Source of the DNA: JAXLYX01 sp046351215
Lineage (GTDB): Bacteria > Myxococcota_A > Polyangia > Polyangiales > Houyiibacteriaceae
Direction of reading: 5' to 3'
Assembly (NCBI GenBank): GCA_046351215.1
Contig: JAXLYX010000042.1
Coordinates: 1-20,757, forward strand
DNA length: 20,757 nt
Part shown: positions 7,723 through 16,400 of the stretch, piece by piece
How the letters are laid out: each line of letters starts with the position of its first letter
Position numbering within the stretch: position 1 is the first letter of the stretch
Program-made: the position numbers and the translations under genes
Notes under the pieces: model-generated
Databases searched by the model: none
What the model saw: the letters and a program-made list of their open reading frames with translations, nothing else
Told to the model about the DNA's origin: nothing

Positions 7723-8577
7723 CTAGGCGACCGCGCGGGGCATCGTGGCCGGACGCGCGGTCTCGCCGCCGCTCACGCGGGCGTGGATCACGGTCCAATA
7801 GGTGGTGGCGAGCGCGACGTACCCGGCCTCGGGGATCACCCCGGCGACCGTCGACGCGAGCGCGACGACGGCCGAGCCGAAGCCGGCGACCTGCTCGAGC
7901 GAGGCCGCCACGTGGCTCCCGAGACCGACCGCGAGGGCCGCGAGGGCCGTGAGCACGAGCGCGATCGGCAGGAAGGAGAGGGCGATGGTGCCCTTGCGCC
8001 CGCGCGTCAGATCGGCGCTGCGATCGAGCGCGTCGACGCCCGAGAGACCCTCGAGCACGACGGCCGGCCCGGCGAGGCCGTACACGAGGAAATAGGCCAG
8101 CACCGCGATCACTCCCGGGACGACCAGGAGGAGGAGGCCACCGACCACGAGCACCGAGACGACGAAATGCTGGAGCAGCAAGGGTGGGAGGCTACGGGCT
8201 CCGACGCGCAGGCACTCGCGCAGGCAGGCCGTGCGACCGGCGAGCGTCGCGCCCGTCGCGTGGGTCATGGCGCCCTGGGCCACGAGCATCCCGAGGACGG
8301 CCACCACGGACACGAGCACCACGTAGGGCGCGCGGGTCACGGCGAGGTCGGCGAGCGCGGGATCGCCCAGCGCCTCGGCGCGCGCCTGCGCGCTCGCGGT
8401 CGCGGCCTGCATGCGGAAGACGATCAGGGCCTGCACGAGCGCGGTGGGGCCGAGCGTGGCGGCCGCGATGCGCGCGAGCACCCGCCACTCCGCGCGGACG
8501 AGGGACACCGTCTCGCGCAGGCTCGACCGCGCGGCGACGAGGTCCGGACCTCCGGCGTCCCCCATCAGCCTCTCCAT
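7723..8577 (-). CDS. multi-pass membrane protein, first gene of the minus-strand operon
   Basis: Starting at ATG 8577 the product is 284 residues. An AGG nine bases upstream favours this start. In-frame ATGs at 8607 and 8625 would add 10 or 16 residues but have no convincing ribosome site. About six membrane segments are visible. The centre reads VVPGVIAVLAYFLVYGLAGP, then VVLEGLSGVDALDRSADLTRG, which lines up with the PGV and A..RS.DL..G pattern of the next gene (6736-7707), 15 bp downstream. It lacks that gene's proline-rich leader. No enzymatic motif can be seen. As leader gene of the operon, its upstream region (shared with the divergent PUFA synthase genes) should hold the operon promoter. 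Confidence 0.75.
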   Translation of the reverse strand: MERLMGDAGGPDLVAARSSLRETVSLVRAEWRVLARIAAATLGPTALVQALIVFRMQAATASAQARAEALGDPALADLAVTRAPYVVLVSVVAVLGMLVAQGAMTHATGATLAGRTACLRECLRVGARSLPPLLLQHFVVSVLVVGGLLLLVVPGVIAVLAYFLVYGLAGPAVVLEGLSGVDALDRSADLTRGRKGTIALSFLPIALVLTALAALAVGLGSHVAASLEQVAGFGSAVVALASTVAGVIPEAGYVALATTYWTVIHARVSGGETARPATMPRAVA

Positions 8578-8776
8578 GGTGTCGAACCTAACAGAATCGC
8601 CTTCCATCACCAAATGCAGACACATCCGACTATTGGGGTAAGTTCAACAAGGGTGGGTATCGGCACCGACACCTGGGGCGATGAATCTGTACACGCCGAT
8701 GACGGAACCGTGACACATCGCCTCGGACCTTCGCGCTAACTACCGGTAACCGCTCGATAGGACCCGGGATCTCTTC
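8578..8776. promoter_or_regulatory. divergent intergenic region between the MoxR/DUF58 operon and the pfa operon
   Basis: This 199-bp stretch between two divergent starts is the only sizeable non-coding region and is locally richer in A and T, especially 8585-8660. It should hold promoters for both directions, but none is convincing. On the plus strand GTGACA (8710-8715) resembles a -35 box, but the best -10 candidate, GCTAAC (8735-8740), is poor and 19 bp away. On the minus strand TTGAAC (8648-8643) could be a -35 box with no good partner. An 8-bp palindrome TACCGGTA lies at 8741-8748, 28 bp before the pfaD start, and could be an operator half or chance. AGGA (8759-8762) is a distant ribosome site for pfaD. 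No ORF or RNA gene is evident. Confidence 0.45.
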
Positions 8777-10393
8777 ATGTCCGCAGACCTCTCCTCGACC
8801 GGCACGTGGGCCGCTGGCTCCACGTCGCCGGTTTTCGACTCCCACGGCATCGCGGAGAACCTCCACCGCGTACGCGAGCCGGTCCACGTCGTCCGCGAGC
8901 CCGGTCAGGGCCGCGTCGGTCTCGCCTTCGGTGGCGCGACCCATCCCGCGGGCGCTCCCGGCGGCGCGTATGCGCTCCTCGGTACGCTCCCCGCGCTCTA
9001 TCCGGAGTGGCTCGGCGATCGCTCCTTCTGCGAGGTCCACGGGACCCGCTTCGCCTACGCGTCCGGCGCGATGGCGAACGGCATCGCCACGACCCGTCTC
9101 GTCATCGACATGGCGAAGAACGGGATGACGGGCTTCTTCGGCTCGGCCGGTCTCCCGCCGGAGCGCGTGTCGAAGGCCCTGGACGAGCTCGAGGCCGAGC
9201 TCGGCGACCGCTTCACCTGGGGCATGAACTTCATCCACGCCCCGAACGAGCTCGATCTCGAGAACCACATCGCGGACATGTACGTGCGCCGCGGCGTGAA
9301 GCGCATCGAGGCGGCCGCGTTCATGGCGCTCACGCCCGCGATCGTGCGCCTCGCCGTGAAGGGCATGCGCGTGCTCCCCGACGGTCGGCTGCACCGCGAG
9401 AACTACGTCTTCGCGAAGATCTCGCGCGCCGAGACGGCCCGCCGCTTCATGCAGCCGGCTCCGAAGGAGATCCTCGATCAGCTCGTCCGCGACGGCCTGA
9501 TCACGCCCGAAGAGGCGCAGCTCGCGAACAAGGTCCCCGTCGCCGAGGACTACACCGTCGAGGCCGATTCGGGCGGACACACGGACAACCAGGCGCTGAC
9601 CTGCGTCTTCCCGATCATCGCGCACCTCCGCGACGAGATGATGGCGAAGCACGGGTACCTCCGGCCGATCCGCATCGGCGCGGCCGGCGGTCTCGGCACG
9701 CCGCAGTCCGTGGCCGCCGCGTACGCGATGGGCGCCGCCTACGTCGTCACCGGCTCGGTGAACCAGGGCGCGTACCAGTCCGGCATGTCCGAGTACGGCC
9801 GCAAGCTCCTCGCCCAGGCGCAGATCGCCGACGTCGTCATGGCGCCGGCCGCCGACATGTTCGAGCTCGGCGTGAAGGTCCAGGTGCTGAAGCGCGGCAC
9901 GATGTTCGGCGTCCGCGCGCTGAAGCTCTACGAGATCTACACGACGTACGACTCGATCGAGGCGATGCCCGCCGACGTCCGTACGAAGCTCGAGAAGGAG
10001 ATCCTCGGGAAGACCTGCGACGAGATCTGGGACGGCACCGTCCAGTTCTTCACGCAGCGCGATCCGAGCCAGCTCGAGCGCGCCGCCCGCGAGCCGAAGC
10101 ACAAGATGGCGCTGATCTTCCGCTGGTACCTCGGCCTCGCCTCGAAGTGGGCGATCGCCGGCGAGCCGACGAGGAAGATGGACTACCAGATCTGGTGCGG
10201 CCCCGCGATGGGCGCCTTCAACGACTGGGCCCGAGGCAGCTTCCTCGAGGCTCCCGAGAACCGCGACGCGGTGCAGATCGCCCGCAACCTGCTCGAGGGC
10301 GCGACCGTCGTGACGCGCGCCCAGCAGCTCCGCACGTACGGCGTGCCCGTCCCGTCCTCGTCCTTCGCTTTCGTCCCGCGTCCGCTGTCCTGA
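8777..10393 (+). CDS. pfaD: PfaD/Pfa1: stand-alone FMN-dependent enoyl reductase of PUFA synthase
   Basis: This 538-residue protein supplies the trans-acting enoyl reduction for the PUFA synthase, reducing selected enoyl-ACP intermediates with NADPH and FMN. Its length is normal for PfaD. The N-terminal region is followed by a TIM barrel of the nitronate monooxygenase type. PfaD landmarks visible are FGGATHPAG (51-59), SGAMANGIAT (96-105), NGMTGFFGSAGLPPER (115-130), WGMNFIHAPNE (148-158), EADSGGHTDNQ (262-272) and the FMN phosphate-binding GAAGGLGTPQS (301-311), then VTGSVNQ (324-330). The HPAG and GMTGFFG patterns separate PfaD from ordinary nitronate monooxygenases. It is the first gene of the pfa operon, 10 bp before pfaA. 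That first position is the myxobacterial arrangement, where it is named pfa1. The start is the first ATG; the ribosome site upstream is weak. Confidence 0.96.
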   Translation: MSADLSSTGTWAAGSTSPVFDSHGIAENLHRVREPVHVVREPGQGRVGLAFGGATHPAGAPGGAYALLGTLPALYPEWLGDRSFCEVHGTRFAYASGAMANGIATTRLVIDMAKNGMTGFFGSAGLPPERVSKALDELEAELGDRFTWGMNFIHAPNELDLENHIADMYVRRGVKRIEAAAFMALTPAIVRLAVKGMRVLPDGRLHRENYVFAKISRAETARRFMQPAPKEILDQLVRDGLITPEEAQLANKVPVAEDYTVEADSGGHTDNQALTCVFPIIAHLRDEMMAKHGYLRPIRIGAAGGLGTPQSVAAAYAMGAAYVVTGSVNQGAYQSGMSEYGRKLLAQAQIADVVMAPAADMFELGVKVQVLKRGTMFGVRALKLYEIYTTYDSIEAMPADVRTKLEKEILGKTCDEIWDGTVQFFTQRDPSQLERAAREPKHKMALIFRWYLGLASKWAIAGEPTRKMDYQIWCGPAMGAFNDWARGSFLEAPENRDAVQIARNLLEGATVVTRAQQLRTYGVPVPSSSFAFVPRPLS

Positions 10394-10403
10394 GGTCTCC
10401 CCC

Positions 10404-13400
10404 ATGTCGACGAAGAACGAACCCATCGCAGTCGTGGGCGTCTCCGCCCTGTTCCCCGGCTCCATCGACAAGGACGGCTTCTGGAAGGACATCCTCGCCG
10501 GCACCGACCGGATGACGGATGTCCCCGCGTCCCACTGGCTGATCGAGGACTACTACGACGCCGATCCCACGAAGCCGGACAAGACGTACGCGAAGCGCGG
10601 CGCCTTCATCCCCGACGTCGACTTCGATCCCGTCGAGTGGGGCATCCCGCCCTCGCTCGCGCCCGCGACCGACACGGCCCAGCTCCTCGCGCTCATCGTC
10701 GCGAAGCAGGTGCTGAACGACGCCTCCGAGAACCAGTTCCAGAACGTTCCGCGGGACCGTCTGAGCTGCATCCTCGGCGTGACCTCGGCGCAGGAGCTCC
10801 TCGCCTCGATGGTCAGCCGTCTGCAGCGTCCGGTCTGGGTGAAGGCGCTCCGCGAGGAAGGCCTCCCCGAGGACGAGGTCCAGAAGATCTGCGACCGCAT
10901 CGTCTCGAACTACGCGGGCTGGCAGGAGGCCACGTTCCCGGGCCTGCTCGGCAACGTCGTCGCCGGCCGCATCGCGAACCGCCTCGACATCGGCGGCACG
11001 AACTGCGTGACCGACGCGGCCTGCGCGAGCTCCTTCTCCGCTCTCTCGATGGCCGTGAACGAGCTCGTGCTCGGCCAGAGCGACATCGTCATCGCCGGCG
11101 GCGCCGACACGATGAACGACATCTTCATGTACATGTGCTTCAGCAAGACGCCCGCGCTCTCGGCGTCGGGCGACTGCCGGCCGTTCTCCGACAAGGCGGA
11201 CGGAACGATGCTCGGCGAGGGCTTCGGCATGGTCGCGCTGAAGCGACTGTCGGATGCGGAGCGTGACGGCGATCGCGTGTACGCCGTGATCAAGGCCGTC
11301 GGCTCGTCCTCGGACGGCCGCGACAAGAGCGTGTACGCGCCGGTCTCGGCCGGTCAGGCGAAGGCCCTCCGCCGCGCCTACGAGCGCGCCGGCCACGGCC
11401 CCGAGACCGTCGAGCTCGTCGAGGCCCACGGCACGGGCACGCGGGCGGGCGACGCCGCCGAATTCGGCGGCCTCCGCATGGTCTTCGAGGAGTCGGGCCG
11501 CACGGATCGCCAGTGGTGCCAGCTCGGCTCCGTGAAGTCGCAGATCGGCCACACGAAGGCCTCCGCCGGCGCGGCCGGGCTCGTGAAGGCGATCCTCGCG
11601 CTCCACCACAAGGTGCTGCCGCCGACCATCAAGGTCGATCGACCCGACCCGAAGCTGAACATCGAGGAGAGCCCCTTCCAGCTCACGACGCGCGCGCGTC
11701 CGTGGGCGCGAGGCAAGGATCATCCGCGTCGGGCGAGCGTCAGCTCCTTCGGTTTCGGCGGCTCGAACTTCCACGTGGTGCTCGAGGAGTACTCGGGGGC
11801 GGCCAAGCGGGCGTATCGCTCGCGCACGACCGAGACCGAGCTCGTGATCCTCACGGGCGCGAACGCGGGCGAGGTGCAGGCGAAGGCGAGCGAGCTCGCG
11901 AAGGCGTCGGCGGCCCATCCGGGCATGCTGCGCTTCCTCGCGCGCGACACGCAGGAGTCCTTCGACGCGAATCGGCCCGCGCGGCTCGCCGTCGTCGCCT
12001 CGAGCGACGCGGACCTCGCCGAGAAGCTCGGCAAGGCGGCGGAGCTCGTCGCGAAGGGCGAGGCCTTCACCAACCCGCAGGGGATCTACTTCGAGGCCGG
12101 CGGCACGCCGGGCGAGGTGGCCTTCCTCTTCCCGGGCCAGGGCAGCCAGTCGCTCGACATGGGCAACGTGCTCGCCATGACGTATCCGCAGGCGATCGCC
12201 GCCTGGGATCTCGCGGCCTCGATCGAGCTCGCGAAGGACGTCACCCTCCACGAGGTCGTCTTCCCGAAGACCGCGTTCACCGAGGAGGGCAAGAAGGCCC
12301 AGGACGACCGCCTGCGTGCGACCGAGTGGGCGCAGCCGGGCATCGGCGTCGCGAGCCTCGCGCTCCTGAACGTGGTGCGCGACCTCGGCATCGCGCCGAG
12401 CTGCGTCGGTGGTCACAGCTTCGGCGAGGTCACGGCGCTGCACGCGGCCGGTGTGCTCTCGGCCGAGGACCTCGTGAAGGTCGCCCGCAAGCGCGGCGAG
12501 CTCATGCGTGACGCCGCGGCGAGCGCGCCCGGCTCGATGACCGCCGTGTCGGCGACGATCGAGAAGCTACAGCCCCTGCTCGCGCAGTGGGGCCTCGACG
12601 TGGTCGTGGCGAACCACAACAGCCCGGAGCAGGTGGTGCTCTCGGGCACGACGGACGCCATCGCGGCCGTCGAGGGCAAGCTCGAGGAGGCCGGCCTCAC
12701 GGCCAAGCGCCTGAACGTCGCCACGGCCTTCCATTCGAAGATCGTCGCGTCGTCCACCGTGCCCTTCGGCGGCTTCCTCGCCGACGTCTCGTTCGGGGCG
12801 CCGAGCTGCGACGTCTACGCGAACGCCACGGCCGCGCCGTACCCGGCCGAGGCCGGCGCGATGCGCGCGATGCTCGCCGAGCAGATCGCGAGCCCCGTGC
12901 GCTTCGTCGAGCAGATCGAGGCGATGTACGCGCGCGGCGTGCGCACGTTCGTCGAGGTCGGTCCGGGCTCGGTCCTCACGGGCCTCGTCGGCCGCATCCT
13001 CAAGGGCCGCGCGCACCGCGCCGTCGCCCTCGATCGCGCCGGTCGCGACTCCGTCACGAGCCTCCACCACGGCCTCGCGCAGCTCGCGGTCGCGGGCGTG
13101 CCGATGACGCTCGGCAACCTCTTCGCGCCGTTCGAGCGCCGCGAGGATCCCCGGACCTCCAAGAAGCCGAAGATGACGCTCCGGCTGAACGGCGCGAACT
13201 ACGGCAAGCCGTACCCGCCGAAGGGTGGGGCGGCCGCGCTCCCGAAGCCGAATCCGGCGCGTCCGAAGACCGCGGCTCCCGCGCCGTCCTCGACGACCGA
13301 GCTCCGTGCCGCGACTCCCGCGAAGAGCGCGGCGCCGGTCTCGGCTCCGGCTCCGGTGGGCGCGAAGCCGGCCGCGCCCGTCGCGACGCCGGCGCCCGCG

Positions 13401-16400
13401 CCCGTCGCGCAGCCCGCGCCCGTCGCTACTCCGGCTCCCGCGCCCGTCGCGCAGCCCGCGCAGGTCGTGGTCGCTCCGGCGCTTCCGTCGAACGCCTGGC
13501 TCGAGGCCTACCAGCTCGCGCAGCTGCAGACGGCTCAGGCGCACTCGGCCTACCAGAAGGCGATGGCGGACACTCACGCGGCCTTCCTGCGCTCGGCCGA
13601 GGCGTCGATCTTCGGTCTGACGACGCTCGCCCAGGGCGGCCTCGGAGCGATCGTCGCCGCGCAGCCCGTCGTCGCGCAGCCCGTCGCGATTCCCGCGCCG
13701 GTCGCACCGCCCGCCTACGTGGCTCCGGTCGCGCCGCCCGCGCCGGTCGTCGCGAAGCCCGTCGCGCAGGCTCCCGCGCCGGTCGCCGCGAAGCCCGCCG
13801 CGCCCGCGCCAGTGGCCGCGAAGCCCGCGGCGCCCGCGCCGGTCGCGGCGAAGCCCGCGGCTCCCGGGATCGATCTCGAGAAGCTGATGATGGAGGTCGT
13901 GGCCGAGAAGACCGGGTACCCGGTCGAGATGCTCGGTCTCGCGATGGATCTCGAGGCGGATCTCGGGGTCGACTCGATCAAGCGCGTGGAGATCCTCTCG
14001 TCGATGCGCGAGAAGGCTCCGTCGCTGCCGGACGTGGATGCCGGCGAGATGGCGAAGCTCCGCACGCTCGGGCAGATCGTCGACTACATGCGCTCGAAGA
14101 TGCCTGCGGGCTCGGCGAGCGTCAGCGCCGCGGCGCCCGCGCCGGTCGCTGCGAAGCCCGCGGCTCCGGGGATCGATCTCGAGAAGCTGATGATGGAGGT
14201 CGTGGCCGAGAAGACCGGGTATCCGGTCGAGATGCTCGGTCTCGCGATGGATCTCGAGGCGGACCTCGGGGTCGACTCGATCAAGCGCGTGGAGATCCTC
14301 TCGTCGATGCGCGAGAAGGCTCCGTCGCTGCCGGACGTGGACGCCGGCGAGATGGCGAAGCTCCGCACGCTCGGGCAGATCGTCGACTACATGCGCTCGA
14401 AGATGCCTGCGGGCTCGGCGAGCGTCAGCGCCGCGGCGCCCGCGCCGGTCGCTGCGAAGCCCGCGGCTCCGGGGATCGATCTCGAGAAGCTGATGATGGA
14501 GGTCGTGGCCGAGAAGACCGGGTATCCGGTCGAGATGCTCGGTCTCGCGATGGATCTCGAGGCGGACCTCGGGGTCGACTCGATCAAGCGCGTGGAGATC
14601 CTCTCGTCGATGCGCGAGAAGGCTCCGTCGCTGCCGGACGTGGACGCCGGCGAGATGGCGAAGCTCCGCACGCTCGGGCAGATCGTCGACTACATGCGCT
14701 CGAAGATGCCTGCGGGCTCGGCGAGCGTCAGCGCCGCGGCGCCCGCGCCGGTCGCTGCGAAGCCCGCGGCTCCGGGGATCGATCTCGAGAAGCTGATGAT
14801 GGAGGTCGTGGCCGAGAAGACCGGGTATCCGGTCGAGATGCTCGGTCTCGCGATGGATCTCGAGGCGGACCTCGGGGTCGACTCGATCAAGCGCGTGGAG
14901 ATCCTCTCGTCGATGCGCGAGAAGGCTCCGTCGCTGCCGGACGTGGACGCCGGCGAGATGGCGAAGCTCCGCACGCTCGGGCAGATCGTCGACTACATGC
15001 GCTCGAAGATGCCTGCGGGCTCGGCGAGCGTCAGCGCCGCGGCGCCCGCGCCGGTCGCTGCGAAGCCCGCGGCTCCGGGGATCGATCTCGAGAAGCTGAT
15101 GATGGAGGTCGTGGCCGAGAAGACCGGGTATCCGGTCGAGATGCTCGGTCTCGCGATGGATCTCGAGGCGGACCTCGGGGTCGACTCGATCAAGCGCGTG
15201 GAGATCCTCTCGTCGATGCGCGAGAAGGCTCCGTCGCTGCCGGACGTGGACGCCGGCGAGATGGCGAAGCTGCGCACGCTCGGTCAGATCGTCGACTACA
15301 TGCGCTCGCGCATGCCTGCCGGCGCGAGCGCGCCGGCGGTTGCCGTGGCCGCTGCGCCGGTCGCGTCGGCTCCGGGCATCGATCTCGAAGCCCTGATGAT
15401 GGAGGTCGTCGCCGAGAAGACCGGCTACCCGACCGACATGCTGGGTCTCGCGATGGATCTCGAGGCGGATCTCGGGGTCGACTCGATCAAGCGCGTGGAG
15501 ATCCTCTCGTCGATGCGCGAGAAGGCGCCCTCGCTCCCCGACGTGGACGCCGGCGAGATGGCGAAGCTCCGCACGCTCGGTCAGATCGTCGAGTACATGC
15601 GCTCGCGCATGCCCGCCGGCGCGAGCACGGCGAGCGCCGTGGCGAAGTCCACGCCCGTGGCCACGCCCGCGGCCGGTCCTTCCTCCTCGCCCGATCGCGC
15701 CGACGTCGGCCGCTACCCCCTGCGCCTCCGTCACGCTCCCGCCCAGGGCTTCGCCATCACGGGGCTCGCCACCGCGCGTCGTCTCGTCGTGACCGACGAG
15801 GGCACCGGCATCGCCGGCGAGCTCGTCGCCCGTCTCCGTGGCCGCGGCCTCTCGGCCGAGGTGGTCGGGGAGGTTCCCGCGGATGCCGACGCCGTGGTCT
15901 TCCTCGGCGGGCTCCGCGAGGTCGCCGACGTCGACTCGGCGGTCTGGGTCAACAAGGAGGCCTTCCGCGCGGCCAAGGCGGTCGCGGGGAAGCTCTCGAC
16001 CGAGGGCGGCGCCTTCGTCACGGTGCAGGACACCGGCGGCGACTTCGGTCTCTCCGGCTCCGCGCGTGCATGGCTCGGTGGTCTGCCCGGCCTCGTGAAG
16101 ACCGCGATGCAGGAGTGGCCGAAGGCCGGTCTGCGCGCGATCGACCTCGAGCGCGCCGGTCGTTCGGCAGGCGAGGTCGCGGACGTCCTCGCGGCCGAGC
16201 TCCTCGCCGGGGGTCACGAGGTCGAGGTCGCCCTCCGCGCGAGCGGCGAGCGCCTCACCCTCGAGAGCTTCCGCGAGGAAGCGGTGGCCGCTCCCTCGGT
16301 CGTGGACGAGCGCTCCGTGATCGTCGCCTCGGGCGGCGCGCGCGGCGTCACGGCCGAGACGCTGGTCGAGCTCGCGTCGCGCACCAAGTGCCGTGTCGTC

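Noticed and set aside
8578..8673. Inverted pair GGTGTCG (8578-8584) and CGACACC (8667-8673)
   Set aside because: The 7-base arms are 82 bp apart and one arm abuts the start codon. A match like this is expected by chance in GC-rich DNA.
8710..8740. A sigma70-type promoter for pfaD (GTGACA with GCTAAC)
   Set aside because: The -10 match is 3 of 6 and the spacing is 19 bp, so it is mentioned only inside the intergenic entry.
10394..10403. A missing pfaB between the synthase genes
   Set aside because: Absence of a separate acyltransferase gene is normal for the myxobacterial arrangement, in which the second AT is fused in Pfa3; that part is outside the window, so no loss can be claimed.
13866..15614. 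Possible CRISPR-like or mobile repeat array
   Set aside because: The repeats are in-frame, code for ACP domains with the phosphopantetheine serine, have 303-bp units with no unique spacers, and show no terminal inverted repeats or transposase.
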